Shown piece after piece: positions 53,935 to 63,791 of a stretch of DNA of 64,000 nucleotides. The position numbers and the translations under genes were made by a program. The notes under the pieces were generated by a model. That model made no database searches and was not told the DNA's origin. It was given only the letters and a program-made list of their open reading frames with translations. This DNA is from Desulfomicrobium apsheronum (GTDB lineage: Bacteria > Desulfobacterota > Desulfovibrionia > Desulfovibrionales > Desulfomicrobiaceae), in contig NZ_FORX01000004.1 in NCBI RefSeq assembly GCF_900114115.1, positions 62,001 through 126,000 on the forward strand, written 5' to 3'. Positions within the stretch are counted from its first letter, which is position 1, and the number at the start of each line of letters is the position of its first letter.

Positions 53935-55230
53935 TCACCGCTTCATTTTCCGGTCGGAAGCGAAGAGGCTTTCGTTCAGAGCTTCGTCACCAGCCTGCGC
54001 AAATGTCTTCAGAATATCCCATTCGGCCTTGATACGGGCCCTGATCTGGTCCCAGCCAAGTTCGTCATCATGCCGCCGGATGGAGGGACCGGATCGCAGG
54101 TTTTCATACGCCGCGAGCGCCTTGCGCGCGGAAGACGCCATCGAAAAGACATCGGCCGTGGCGCGAGCGGAGGCGACCAAGGCCGCCCTCTCTTCCCGCG
54201 AACGCCCATGAACCCACTGTAGCGCAGCGTAGAAGGCCTCCCTTGTCTCCTCCCTGATCACCCGGCCGTTATCCCCGTCCACGACGACTTCCCGGACACC
54301 CGGCGCATCAAGGGCCACCACCGGCAGGCCGGACGCCATCGCTTCGGTCAGGACCATGCCCTGGGTTTCGCTTTTCGACGCGAACGCGAACACGTCCATG
54401 GCATTGAGCGCATCGGCGAGGGCGTCCTTCTCCAGTACGCCACAGGTATGGAGCCGCCCGCTCATGCCGGCCCCGGCAAAGATATGCTTGATCGCCTCCA
54501 GCGAAGGCCCGGCGCCGACCAGCAGAAAAACCGCCGCGCCATGCTCCTTCATGAAGTCCGCAACCGATCGTGCGAGAAATTCCAGGTTCTTTTCGGGGGC
54601 CAGGCGGCCCATGTGCCCGACCACAAACGCATCCTCGGGGATATGCTTTTTCATCCTGAAATCCCGACCCTTGCCCTTTGTAAAGCGCTCCACGCTAACC
54701 CCTGTGGGCACCACCAATACCGGCGAGGTGACGCCGCGCCGGATCAGCATGTCGCGAATGCTCTGGCTTGGCGCAAAAACCTGATCGGCAAGATTGGCAT
54801 AGCGAGTGGACAGCTCGATGACGAAACGCTTCATCGCCAGCGAATCGCCCGGCACATAGTGCGTGTACTGCTCGTAAAGCGTGTGATGGGTGAACACCAG
54901 CGGCAGGTCGAACTTGCGGGCTATCCGCAGAGCGGTCATGCCGAGCAGGAAGGGATGCTGGGAGTGGATGACATCGGGGCCGAATTCCTCCATCCTGTCG
55001 TACAGTCCCCGCGATACCGGCAGCACCACCGAAAAGTCGCTGCCATTGAAATGCTGGATGGCGGGAATACGGAAGACATCGGTTTCATGCTCCGGCGCAT
55101 TCTCGAATTCCGGCGCCACGACCAGCACGCGGTGCCCCAGTTCCCGGTATGCCTTCGCGAACGCTTCCACCGAGCGCGCCACGCCCCCCACGTGCGGTGT
55201 GAAAGTGTTCGTGATGAGCGCGATGTTCAT
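53935..55230 (-). CDS. GT4 glycosyltransferase
   Basis: A 431-residue GT-B glycosyltransferase. The acceptor domain begins MNIALITNTFTPHVGGVARSV, and the donor domain has VGHMGRLAPEKNLEFL and the family EX7E motif in SKSETQGMVLTEAMASG. It resembles diacylglycerol glucosyltransferases and other lipid or sugar alpha-glycosyltransferases. The ATG overlaps the upstream glycosidase gene by 4 bases. It is the last gene of a three-gene operon. Confidence 0.88.
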   Translation of the reverse strand: MNIALITNTFTPHVGGVARSVEAFAKAYRELGHRVLVVAPEFENAPEHETDVFRIPAIQHFNGSDFSVVLPVSRGLYDRMEEFGPDVIHSQHPFLLGMTALRIARKFDLPLVFTHHTLYEQYTHYVPGDSLAMKRFVIELSTRYANLADQVFAPSQSIRDMLIRRGVTSPVLVVPTGVSVERFTKGKGRDFRMKKHIPEDAFVVGHMGRLAPEKNLEFLARSVADFMKEHGAAVFLLVGAGPSLEAIKHIFAGAGMSGRLHTCGVLEKDALADALNAMDVFAFASKSETQGMVLTEAMASGLPVVALDAPGVREVVVDGDNGRVIREETREAFYAALQWVHGRSREERAALVASARATADVFSMASSARKALAAYENLRSGPSIRRHDDELGWDQIRARIKAEWDILKTFAQAGDEALNESLFASDRKMKR

Positions 55231-57494
55231 GACGGGTTTTCCTTTGTTGCCACGATCACGGTTGTGGCGCTTCGTTCCAGCGTGACAGGCTCATGGCCTG
55301 GGAGACGAACGTCGATGAGCGGCTGCTGATCGCGCCATGCCGTTCGCAAGACGATTTCAACGCTGGTTTCCGAGACTGGATTCAGGGCAATCGACACCGG
55401 ACCGAAGCTTGTGGGAGCCGGTCCGAACAGCACGGGTCTGCCTTCCTTCAGCCAGCGCCCGGGAATACCCGCACACAGAATCAGACGATCGCCCTCTTCA
55501 CGCACAAAAGAGTTGCGCACCATTAGGACCCATTCGGCCGCCGCCCAGACATGATGGCCGTCCCCCATGCACCCTCCCCGGGTATGCGGATGAATCGCTT
55601 CAGGCCACTGGCCCGTCGACGTCGCCAGCCCGGCCACCGCGTCCATCAGCTCCAGATGCCGGGGGTCATTGGCTCGTAGCAACACCTGAGCCACATGCAG
55701 GGTCAGATACGCGTTGAGACCGGAATGGATCATGTCCTGAAAAAAAGCGCCTTCGATGAAACAGGCTTTGAGCAGAAACTCCGCGCAATCGAGCAGCCGG
55801 GGATCGTCCGGGGCATGCAGTTGCAGGGGGTAGCCGGAAACGATCGACCCGATGGCGCCGGAATCCAGCCGCCGATACGGCGAAGCCGGCATGCCCGGAC
55901 GTCCCAGCCGCTGCGCGCAGGAAGCCAGGCTGCGCTCCACCGACCCGGTGAAATCGACGGCGGCGCGCGTGAACTCCGCAGCCATGTCGGCATCGTGGCC
56001 ATGGACCAGAGCCGCTGCGCAATGCAGTCCGGCAATGCCCCAGAAGTCATCCCAGTAGTAGTAATCGTTGGGACCGAGGTGCTCGGCGCTGAATCCCGCC
56101 GGCAGCAAGCCCGCATGTGGGGCGGCGAGTGTGTCGGAAAGACGCTTGCGTATGATCCAGCGCGCGCCGCGTGCAATCACGCTGCGCCAGTCGGCGGTCA
56201 GTTTCCTGCCGCTGATTTGCTGGTAGCGATGCAGGATCCACAGCACCTCACCGTTGGAATCCCACTCGCCGTCCTGCGACCGAAAATAGCCGAGCGGAGT
56301 CTGGCGCTCCGGAAAGCGCCTGAGCGCGCGTTCGGCACGCGCCTCCAGGCCCACGCACAGCAGGGCATGGATGATGTAGGCGGCATCACGAAACCAGAAA
56401 CGCCTGTAGGTCGATGGGCCCGGGTACACATCGTCCGGCGAATGCAGAATCAACGAGGTGATCGCCGCGTCATAGAGTTCCTGGTACTTGCGATCGGGAC
56501 ACTGCAACATGCACGCGCCTTCGCGCAGATCCGTCCAGGCATTTTGCGCAAGCACGGGGGCCTTGTGCTGCAGCGGAATACGGGCGGTCAGGACCCTCTC
56601 GCCGTCTTCGGGTATCGCGAACAGCGCCGCCGCCGTCACCATGCCGTGGTCGCAACTGCCCGCGCCGCGTTCTTCCATTTCGGCGTGGGCATGCGCCTGC
56701 CTCAAATGAAGCGCGACATCGCCATGGCCATAATCGGATACAAGGTGACGTTCCACCGGCGCGCTGAACACGACACTCTGTTCCTCGTTCACGGTCCAGG
56801 TCCTGCGATCAGGGGAAAGAGCCACCTCATTGATGAAACTGATCCCTTCCGCATTGGCCGGGCGCAACGCGAGCGCCAGCCAGGCGGGGCCGTCGGCCCG
56901 GGCCGTCAGAGTTAGCACGCACACCGGCATCCCGCCTTCGAGTTCAACGCTCGCCGTGCTGCTCAGGATCAGGCCGCCCTCCTGAACCCGTGTCGTGATC
57001 GCAAGGCCGCTGGACATGTCCTGCCGCTGATCGCCGCTCAGGCTACGCGACGGAAACAGGTTGCGCCCACCTTCCGTACACACCCAGCCGTCCAGGGACC
57101 AGCCGTCCAGGCAGGGCGTCAGGAGTCCGCGCGGATCGACCAGCGGAAATTCCTCGCAGTCGGGATAACCGAGCGCGGTCCAGTTGCGATGGGTGAGATT
57201 GATATGCGAGACCGAAAATGCGCGTGGAATGAATGATTCGTCATTGGGGTTGAATTGGCGTTCGACCCAGTAGGGCCACACCCAGTCCATGTTGTACTGG
57301 ATCACGCGGCTGTTGATCAGGCCGCGCGCGTGAAACACGACCCCCGCACGCAACAGTTCAACCGGTTCGCCCACTTCGGAGGGCTGAGCGAAACTGCGCA
57401 GCCGCGCGAGCAGTTCGATCGGATCGAGGAAACCCTGGCGACGCGCCGCGCGCCGTATGATGTATTGCAAAAAGGTCCATTTTGAAAATTTCAT
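55227..57494 (-). CDS. Six-hairpin glycosidase-like protein
   Basis: A 755-residue protein. The N-terminal 300 residues are beta-rich with FNPNDESFIPRAFSVSHINL; the C-terminal part is an (alpha/alpha)6 barrel of glucoamylase or trehalase type, with STYRRFWFRDAAYIIHAL (a likely catalytic Asp/Arg region), RSQDGEWDSNGEVLW and YYYWDDFWGIAGL. No signal peptide is seen, so it is probably cytoplasmic. Family assignment to GH15-like is tentative. It overlaps both neighbours by 4 bases, so it acts with the GT4 enzyme. Confidence 0.75.
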   Translation of the reverse strand: MKFSKWTFLQYIIRRAARRQGFLDPIELLARLRSFAQPSEVGEPVELLRAGVVFHARGLINSRVIQYNMDWVWPYWVERQFNPNDESFIPRAFSVSHINLTHRNWTALGYPDCEEFPLVDPRGLLTPCLDGWSLDGWVCTEGGRNLFPSRSLSGDQRQDMSSGLAITTRVQEGGLILSSTASVELEGGMPVCVLTLTARADGPAWLALALRPANAEGISFINEVALSPDRRTWTVNEEQSVVFSAPVERHLVSDYGHGDVALHLRQAHAHAEMEERGAGSCDHGMVTAAALFAIPEDGERVLTARIPLQHKAPVLAQNAWTDLREGACMLQCPDRKYQELYDAAITSLILHSPDDVYPGPSTYRRFWFRDAAYIIHALLCVGLEARAERALRRFPERQTPLGYFRSQDGEWDSNGEVLWILHRYQQISGRKLTADWRSVIARGARWIIRKRLSDTLAAPHAGLLPAGFSAEHLGPNDYYYWDDFWGIAGLHCAAALVHGHDADMAAEFTRAAVDFTGSVERSLASCAQRLGRPGMPASPYRRLDSGAIGSIVSGYPLQLHAPDDPRLLDCAEFLLKACFIEGAFFQDMIHSGLNAYLTLHVAQVLLRANDPRHLELMDAVAGLATSTGQWPEAIHPHTRGGCMGDGHHVWAAAEWVLMVRNSFVREEGDRLILCAGIPGRWLKEGRPVLFGPAPTSFGPVSIALNPVSETSVEIVLRTAWRDQQPLIDVRLPGHEPVTLERSATTVIVATKENPS

Positions 57495-58303
57495 GAGCTG
57501 TCCTTGGTGGGTCCTGCCCTTTTCCCTGCTTCAGGCCCGGGCTTGCCGCCCTGCACGACTTCGCTTTTCCGCGAATACGCCGCCAGAGCCCGCCGCGCCA
57601 GTTTGTTGAAATAAAGCAACGCAACGATCGTCATGACGAACCCCAGGCCATAGATCGCCCACTGCAACGGCGAACGCTCCATTTCACCCCGCAGTAGGCT
57701 TGCCAGATCGGCGGTGATCGAGCCCAAGTAGACGTTGTGCAACGAAAACGGAATGAACCCGATCAGCGAGCCGAGCACGAAGCCCTTGAACGTGAACCCA
57801 GTCAGTCCGAAGAGATAATTGGAAATCTTGCCCGGAAAGAACGGGATCAGCCGGGTGAGCATCACGACTTTCAAGTCGTGACGCGCCATTTCTTCGCTGA
57901 CGACCTGCAACCTGCCGTGACCGACGATGAACCGCGAGGCGCGCTCGCCAAACAGGTGGCGGGCGATCAGGAAGGCCAGCGACGCGCCAATGGCCGTACC
58001 CGCCACGACCAGCACGGTCCCCTTGCTGACGCCGAACACGAAACCGGCACCCGTGGTGACGAAAAAGCCCGGCAAAAGCAGGACCACTACCGCCGCCATG
58101 AGCAGGATGAAGTAGACTCCGGCCATCACACCCTGCGCGTCTATCCACTCCAGCAATGCGACCAGTTGCTCGTGAAGATCGAAATAGACGAGCACGGCGA
58201 GAATCAGGCCGACAAACACAATGCCCGAGGCAATGCCAAGCAAAGGTCTTTTCATGCCTGTCGCGACGAATGAAGTGAAAGCACTGGATATGGATTTGAT
58301 CAT
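57491..58303 (-). CDS. TVP38/TMEM64-family membrane protein
   Basis: A 270-residue polytopic protein of the DedA/VTT superfamily. The signature LLLPGFFVTTGAGFVFGVSKG and the re-entrant segment MLTRLIPFFPGKISNYLFGLTG are intact. Related proteins move lipids across the membrane. The C-terminus is basic and cytoplasmic. AAAAAAGGAA precedes the ATG. It opens an operon with a glycosidase-like enzyme and a GT4 transferase, which suggests handling of a lipid-linked sugar. Confidence 0.88.
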   Translation of the reverse strand: MIKSISSAFTSFVATGMKRPLLGIASGIVFVGLILAVLVYFDLHEQLVALLEWIDAQGVMAGVYFILLMAAVVVLLLPGFFVTTGAGFVFGVSKGTVLVVAGTAIGASLAFLIARHLFGERASRFIVGHGRLQVVSEEMARHDLKVVMLTRLIPFFPGKISNYLFGLTGFTFKGFVLGSLIGFIPFSLHNVYLGSITADLASLLRGEMERSPLQWAIYGLGFVMTIVALLYFNKLARRALAAYSRKSEVVQGGKPGPEAGKRAGPTKDSS

Positions 58304-58681
58304 TTCCTTTTTTACCTGGGCTGTGAAATTTATTCGAAAATTTGAAAGCAGCTTACAAATGCTATAAATTTTCTGATTTTGATTTCATTTAAACATAATT
58401 TACTGATATAATTACATGGTCATTCCAGCATATATTCTCAAACAAAACAAAAAAAGAAGCCTTCAATTCCTCCGCTAGCATGGTTGACGTGCCGTGTCCA
58501 AAAAAGTCTGCCCCCATCAGGATCGACGTCGACTGCACTCCCGCCCTTACGGACTCCGGAAGCCCACAAAAGGTCTAAGCGGGACGCGCGCCATGCGCGG
58601 CACAAACGAAAACTATTTTTTGTGCCCCGATTCGGGTATGGATTTGTGGAAACTGAACGCCGGGGAGAGGGAGACGCGAAC
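58304..58681. other. Intergenic region between divergent operons
   Basis: The first 130 bases are AT-rich, as expected for promoters of the TVP38 operon. The remaining 240 are GC-richer, in frame with the next gene but without a start signal. No RNA element is recognised. Confidence 0.5.
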
Positions 58682-59533
58682 ATGTCGGTTTTGCATACGT
58701 TGAGATTGGCGGCGGTGTTGACAGGCACCCTTTGCTTCCTGATTTGGCCCTTGTCGGACCCGGCCACGTGCGCGCCGGATTCCGCCGGACAGGAAATGCG
58801 CGAACTGGAACAGGAGGGGAAGCTCACCGTCCGGGCCCTGCGTGGCTGGAACATGCTGCCAGCCCCGTTCATGCGGCTTGCCCTGGAACTGCATCAAGGC
58901 GGAATCGACATTCTCGGGGCAGACGTGCAGAAAATTTTGTCCCTGGCGCACGAGGCAAAAAGCGCGAATGCCGGGTCCCTGGCCAAACATGTCGACACCC
59001 TGGAAGCGCTGGCCAAATACATGCAGGAATTCGCGGCCCGGCAGGCGAACGCCCCCGCCGCGCCCCTGCCCAATGGACCGGAACACGCAGGCGGCGAACC
59101 GAGCACGGCCCCGCCTGTCCGGGTGCCTGGCCCGGTGCCTGGCCCGGTGCCCGTACAAGACTCTGATCTGCTCGGTACGGACGATTACGACTGGCGAAAC
59201 ACTCCGGACCTGCAGGCCGAGAAACAGGCCATCGGACAGCGGCAGAACGATTTCCGGCAGGCCATGGACCGCAAGGACATCGCGGGGGCTACGGCCCTCA
59301 TCGCCAAGGGCCGGCGCGACGTCTACGCGGCGCTGTTCGCGGCCAACCCCGACGCCATGCCGTCGTTTGGGGCCCTGTTCGAAGCGGCGGAAATCACGTT
59401 CCTGAGTCCTCCCGCCGAGCCGGAAAAGGACCCAACGCTCAGAACTGCCGAGTATGCATTGGAACTGGACGGATTCACCTTCTATGCAAGGTGGATGAAA
59501 GATGGCGACACCTGGTTTCTGGCCGATTTTTGA
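58682..59533 (+). CDS. Secreted hypothetical protein with Pro/Gly repeat
   Basis: A 283-residue protein with a signal peptide (residues 1-30, LRLAAVLTGTLCFLIWPL). A helical N-terminal half is followed by a Pro-rich linker with PGPVPGPVP repeats (about 152-160) and a C-terminal domain (EKQAIGQRQNDFRQAMDRKD ... YALELDGFTFYARWMKDGD in pieces). GGGAG lies in front of ATG 58682. No family is recognised. It ends 12 bases before the phospholipase-like gene and is probably co-expressed. Confidence 0.7.
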   Translation: MSVLHTLRLAAVLTGTLCFLIWPLSDPATCAPDSAGQEMRELEQEGKLTVRALRGWNMLPAPFMRLALELHQGGIDILGADVQKILSLAHEAKSANAGSLAKHVDTLEALAKYMQEFAARQANAPAAPLPNGPEHAGGEPSTAPPVRVPGPVPGPVPVQDSDLLGTDDYDWRNTPDLQAEKQAIGQRQNDFRQAMDRKDIAGATALIAKGRRDVYAALFAANPDAMPSFGALFEAAEITFLSPPAEPEKDPTLRTAEYALELDGFTFYARWMKDGDTWFLADF

Positions 59534-59545
59534 AGGGGCTTGCTC

Positions 59546-62086
59546 ATGAGGATCAAATTTTTCTGCACTGCGCTTCTGCTTCTTTTTCTTGCCTTGACGC
59601 ATGACGGCCTGGCCTGGAACCAGGGAACGCATCGGCAGATCAACTACGAAGCGGTCAATGTTTTCTACAGGCAGATGGAAGGCAAGAAGAAGTATCTTCT
59701 GGGACCGTTGCCGGAAGAATTGCGCCAAAAACCCTGCCGGGGCATTGCCGTGACCAGCTCCGGCCTTGACATCGGGCATTACACGATCGCCGAGGGTTCC
59801 TTCACGATGCCGCAGTGGATCATCGTGGGCGGCGACTGGGCCGACGAACCGCACCTGTATGCCTCGGTGCGGCATTTCTACGACCCCCTTGGCCTTGTGA
59901 AGCCATACCTGACGGATCAGTTCTGGGCCCACGGAGTCCTCTATGAAGCCCCCGGCATCGATGCCAAGACATGGGGGCTGGACCACCCGGACAATCCGTT
60001 CAGCTTCCGGCAGGGGCTGACCTATTACAAGCTCGCCATGGAGGTCGACGACAGCGTTCCCCTGCCGCCCACGCTCGCCCCGAATCATTTCAAGCTCAAC
60101 CTGAATCTGGCTCCGGTTGATCATGCCGACCAACGCAGCGTCTATCTCGCGTTGGCGTACCGGGCGCTGGGCGAGGCCATGCACATGCTGGGCGACATGA
60201 CGCAGCCCGCGCACGTCCGCAACGACTCCCATCCCCTCGACGAACCCATCGAGACGCGCATCTTCAGCGAGCATGTCCGCGCAGCGGCCGCGGACCCTTT
60301 CCTGGATCCCCGGCTGACGCCCCTGCTGGCCAGCGCCGGCGGCACCCTCCAGGAACCCGAACGCCTGGTCCGCGAAGTGGCGAGCTTCACCAACAGTCAT
60401 TTCTATTCCGAGGACACCATCCACGACAAGGCTTCCAAAATCATTCCGAACAATTACGACCCGCTCCTGGCCCACGCCTATCCGTCTCCGCAATTTTCCG
60501 ATCTGCGTGAAAGCGCCACCCTCGTTCAGGGCTATCTGATCAAGCGCAGGGTCAAACGCTACGACGGCCAGGGGGGAGCCTTCGACTGGACGCGAGTGCC
60601 CATGGCGCAGGAACGGCTCAGTTTTCACTGGTTCGACCCGGACCAGTCCATCTGGAACGACCCGCTGGAATCCGCGGCCTCCTACTCGGGCGCCACGGGG
60701 CGCTATCACATCCCGAACGCCTACGCGCCGAATCAGGCCAAGGTGCTGCTGCCCATCGCCATCCATGCCAATGCGGATCTGATGGACATGTTTTTTCCGA
60801 CCATGGAGCTTGTCTCGACTTTTGCCGAAAAAGGCGTGGAAAAAGGGGATGCACCAAGCGGGGCCGAGTATTCGAGGTATGTGATCGAGGTCGAGACGGA
60901 CATGACGCACCACCAGGAGCAGGACGTGGCCTGGAAAGCCTATGGGCTTGCGATCGAATACACCGGTCCGGCGACGCTGGTCATCGCCCGCGACGGGAAG
61001 CCGGTCAGCAGGCGCGCGCTGCATTTCCGGAAGGGCAGGCTCGAAGCCATCGAAAAGGCCGACGGCACCCTTGAGAAGAAGAAATTGCGTCTTTACTCGA
61101 CTCTGGGCGAACACGCCCTGACTGAGGAAGAGGAATTCTATGGCATCGAGGACGGCCAGACGGCCCATGTGGAGATCGAAGCGGGAACAAGGCGCTTCAA
61201 GAGCGAACCCTTTACCTACAAGAAAAAGGACACAACGGTCGTCATCCAGCCGCCGCGCATCGTGACATACGAGATGGCCGAGGGCGCCACCCAGGTCACG
61301 CACGAGTTCGAGGCGACCGCCCGCCCCGATGACGCCTATCGTTTCGTGTGGGACTTCGGCGACGGAGCGACCTTCTCCGAAGACCTGCGGCCCGGCGTCT
61401 CGTCAAAGATCAGTCATACCTACACGAATCTGAAGGCCAAAGACCGCTTCCATCCCGAAGTCAGGCTGGAAAGCACAAGTGGCGCCGCGCTGGCCAAGGA
61501 CGCCGTAACCATCGACATTACGGAAAAAGAGGACGTCGCCGAGCCCGCTCCGGCGACAGCAGAAGGCGGCGGACGCTGGATGCTGACCAGGACCTGGCAG
61601 GACATCCTCGAAAGCTCCCGTTTCAACACCGTCAATGTTCAAGGTACGGAGACATCCGCCTCGATCCATATCTCCGTGAAGGATCGCAGCGCCACCTGGG
61701 TATTCGACTACGGGGCCAGCTGGTCGCCGCTGCCGGTCTCGGCCGCGCCGAGAGAAGAGGTGGAAATCCTGCTCAAAGTCGACAGGGCGGAAGGATCAAC
61801 GGGGCCGGTCTGGTCATGCGGGCTCGAAATTTACGACGGCCGCCACAAGGATCACAACTATCCGCCGCCCAAGGCGACCTTTTTGGCCTCCGGATTCAAA
61901 TGGCATTCTCTTTGGGTCGCCAAGGATCCCAAGGTTACGCAGACAACCTACAATCTGTCTTTTGGAAAGAACCCCAAGAAGGGAGACAAGCAGGTGGTGA
62001 CGGTTCGTTTCGTGGGCCATGGCTGCGGAGCGGCCATCGCCAATGGCGCCGTTCACCAGTATTACGAGTACACCTTTCAGCCCTGA
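59546..62086 (+). CDS. Secreted zinc phospholipase C-like protein with PKD domain
   Basis: An 846-residue protein with a signal peptide (1-22, ending HDGLA) whose mature start WNQGTHRQIN places Trp at the N-terminus, as in zinc-dependent phospholipase C and S1/P1 nucleases. ALGEAMHMLGDMTQPAHVRND is the HxxxD...PxH zinc segment. Around residues 590-660 a PKD domain shows FVWDFGDGATFS. The C-terminal 180 residues form another beta-rich domain. Activity on lipids is inferred. AGGGG lies 8 bases before ATG 59546. Confidence 0.78.
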   Translation: MRIKFFCTALLLLFLALTHDGLAWNQGTHRQINYEAVNVFYRQMEGKKKYLLGPLPEELRQKPCRGIAVTSSGLDIGHYTIAEGSFTMPQWIIVGGDWADEPHLYASVRHFYDPLGLVKPYLTDQFWAHGVLYEAPGIDAKTWGLDHPDNPFSFRQGLTYYKLAMEVDDSVPLPPTLAPNHFKLNLNLAPVDHADQRSVYLALAYRALGEAMHMLGDMTQPAHVRNDSHPLDEPIETRIFSEHVRAAAADPFLDPRLTPLLASAGGTLQEPERLVREVASFTNSHFYSEDTIHDKASKIIPNNYDPLLAHAYPSPQFSDLRESATLVQGYLIKRRVKRYDGQGGAFDWTRVPMAQERLSFHWFDPDQSIWNDPLESAASYSGATGRYHIPNAYAPNQAKVLLPIAIHANADLMDMFFPTMELVSTFAEKGVEKGDAPSGAEYSRYVIEVETDMTHHQEQDVAWKAYGLAIEYTGPATLVIARDGKPVSRRALHFRKGRLEAIEKADGTLEKKKLRLYSTLGEHALTEEEEFYGIEDGQTAHVEIEAGTRRFKSEPFTYKKKDTTVVIQPPRIVTYEMAEGATQVTHEFEATARPDDAYRFVWDFGDGATFSEDLRPGVSSKISHTYTNLKAKDRFHPEVRLESTSGAALAKDAVTIDITEKEDVAEPAPATAEGGGRWMLTRTWQDILESSRFNTVNVQGTETSASIHISVKDRSATWVFDYGASWSPLPVSAAPREEVEILLKVDRAEGSTGPVWSCGLEIYDGRHKDHNYPPPKATFLASGFKWHSLWVAKDPKVTQTTYNLSFGKNPKKGDKQVVTVRFVGHGCGAAIANGAVHQYYEYTFQP

Positions 62087-62147
62087 AAACACCCGGAAAC
62101 GCTCGCGTCTCCGGCACGGGACATCGATGAGCACGCCTGCCTGCGGA

Positions 62148-63518
62148 TCAGTTGGTGGTCGTGGCCTGGGAGAGGCGCAGACCGGCTTCAGGGGCTTTGG
62201 CCTGATCCATGTCGGCCGTCAGCTGCGTCACCCTGGCCTTGAAGGCGGCGCGATCCTTCTTGGAAATGGAGGACATGATCGGGATGGGTGCCGTGACCGG
62301 ATCGACGGGGCGTCCCGCGACGTGGAACTCGTAATGCAGATGCGGGCCGGTGGACCGACCGGTGTTGCCGGACAGGGCGATCTTGTCGCCGCGCTTGACC
62401 CTTTGCCCCTTGCGGACCAGAAATTTGCTCAGATGCAGGTAGCGGGTCGAGTAGCGATCGCTATGCCGGATTTCGATGTATTTGCCGGCGAAACGGTGCT
62501 GGAGGGTACGCGTCACCACGCCATCGCCCGGGGCGAATATGGGCGTGCCCACGGACATGCGGAAATCGGCGCCGTTGTGCGGGGAGACCCTGCCGGTCAC
62601 CGGGTGACGCCGCCTGGGGTTGAAGGCTGACGACAGCCGCTGGCTGCACTTGAACGGATAGCGGACAAAGGCGCGCATGAGGCTGTTGCCCTCGCGGTCG
62701 TAGTACTTGCCGTCCGAGAACAGATAAGCGTCGTAAGTCCGTTTCCGGCAGAGGATGCGGATGCCCAGGATCTGGCTCTCGCCCGCGAACTCGTCGCCGA
62801 CGAACTGCTGCCTGCGCACGACCTGAAACGTGTCCCCGGCCTGCAGGTCGCGGCGGAAGTTGATGCGTCCCTTGAGCAGATCCGCGATGCTCGCCACTTC
62901 CTGATCATTCAGGCCCGCGCTCTGGGCGGAGACGAAAAAGCTGCCCTCGATGCCGCCGGCCAGGGTCTGTTGCACCCAGGTACCGGGATGGATGACTTCC
63001 TCGAACTCGAAATTTTCCGCGTCAACCCGGCGATAGACGACCTGCCGGGCCGGATTCACTGAAAGCACCATCCGTTCCAGACTCCAGTCGGCATTGAACG
63101 TAAACGTCAGCGTGTTCCCGGGGCGCAGGATGTCCAAGGCCAGGAGCTGCTCGTCGGCGTCCATGATCTGGAACAGGGTCGTCTGGGAAATGAGGTGTTT
63201 ATCGAAGATGGAACTCAGGGTGTCCCCGTCCTGGATCAGGCATTCCTGCACGGGCTCCCGTTTGGGCGGTTCCGGCACGTCGGCCGCGACCGCCGTGGCG
63301 TTGTCCATGGTGGCGTTGCCCATGGTCGAGTTGTCCATGGTGGCGTTGTCCGTGGCGACGGAGTCCTCGGCGGGGCTGCCGAACACGTCGAGGACATCCT
63401 GCCGATGCGTCCATGCCAGATACACTGCGCAAACAATGACCAGACCGGCCAGGAGGATTGGGATGAGCCGGCGGCGGCGCGCCAGTTTCCGTTTGTCGTT
63501 GATATAGTAATTTTTCAT
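62148..63518 (-). CDS. M23-family peptidoglycan endopeptidase
   Basis: A 456-residue membrane-anchored LytM/M23 metallopeptidase. A basic start (KRKLARRRR) and one membrane helix (18-36) are followed by a linker with four DNATM-like pentads (57-76), a LysM-like/OapA domain (ECLIQDGDTLSSIFDKHLIS), a second middle domain, and the peptidase with HNGADFRM (about 313) and HLHYEFHV (about 391). This is the MepM/ShyA layout, cutting peptide crosslinks during growth. ATG 63518 is preferred; longer frames upstream lack a ribosome site. Confidence 0.92.
   Translation of the reverse strand: MKNYYINDKRKLARRRRLIPILLAGLVIVCAVYLAWTHRQDVLDVFGSPAEDSVATDNATMDNSTMGNATMDNATAVAADVPEPPKREPVQECLIQDGDTLSSIFDKHLISQTTLFQIMDADEQLLALDILRPGNTLTFTFNADWSLERMVLSVNPARQVVYRRVDAENFEFEEVIHPGTWVQQTLAGGIEGSFFVSAQSAGLNDQEVASIADLLKGRINFRRDLQAGDTFQVVRRQQFVGDEFAGESQILGIRILCRKRTYDAYLFSDGKYYDREGNSLMRAFVRYPFKCSQRLSSAFNPRRRHPVTGRVSPHNGADFRMSVGTPIFAPGDGVVTRTLQHRFAGKYIEIRHSDRYSTRYLHLSKFLVRKGQRVKRGDKIALSGNTGRSTGPHLHYEFHVAGRPVDPVTAPIPIMSSISKKDRAAFKARVTQLTADMDQAKAPEAGLRLSQATTTN
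63291..63350 (-). repeat. Four 15-base in-frame repeats in the M23 gene
   Basis: Four consecutive units encode DNATM, DNSTM, GNATM and DNATA in the periplasmic linker just after the membrane helix. The nucleotide units are nearly identical, so copy number could vary. Confidence 0.85.
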
Positions 63519-63791
63519 GGAGTATTGCGATTGTATTCGGGGTCGGCCCATGGTCCGGGCCCAAGGGCGGCGCCGCGTCTTCAGCGATGCAAGGAAGTGC
63601 CTGCAAAAATAATCAGCGTGGGTCAAGCCTTACGAAAAAGCGACATGGCAAGCAAACCATTGCCGTGGCTTCATTGCCTTGACTCCAGCGCCCAGAATGC
63701 GGCAGGTCAGGCAAACGCCACCTTACTATAATCGCCGACAGCATCCCGCAATCGTCGGCCGGTTCAATCGGGGCAACACCAACACCCTCCT

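Noticed and set aside
58613-61303. Open frame of 896 codons antisense to the secreted pair
   Set aside because: Both plus-strand genes have signal peptides and motifs; the antisense frame has none.
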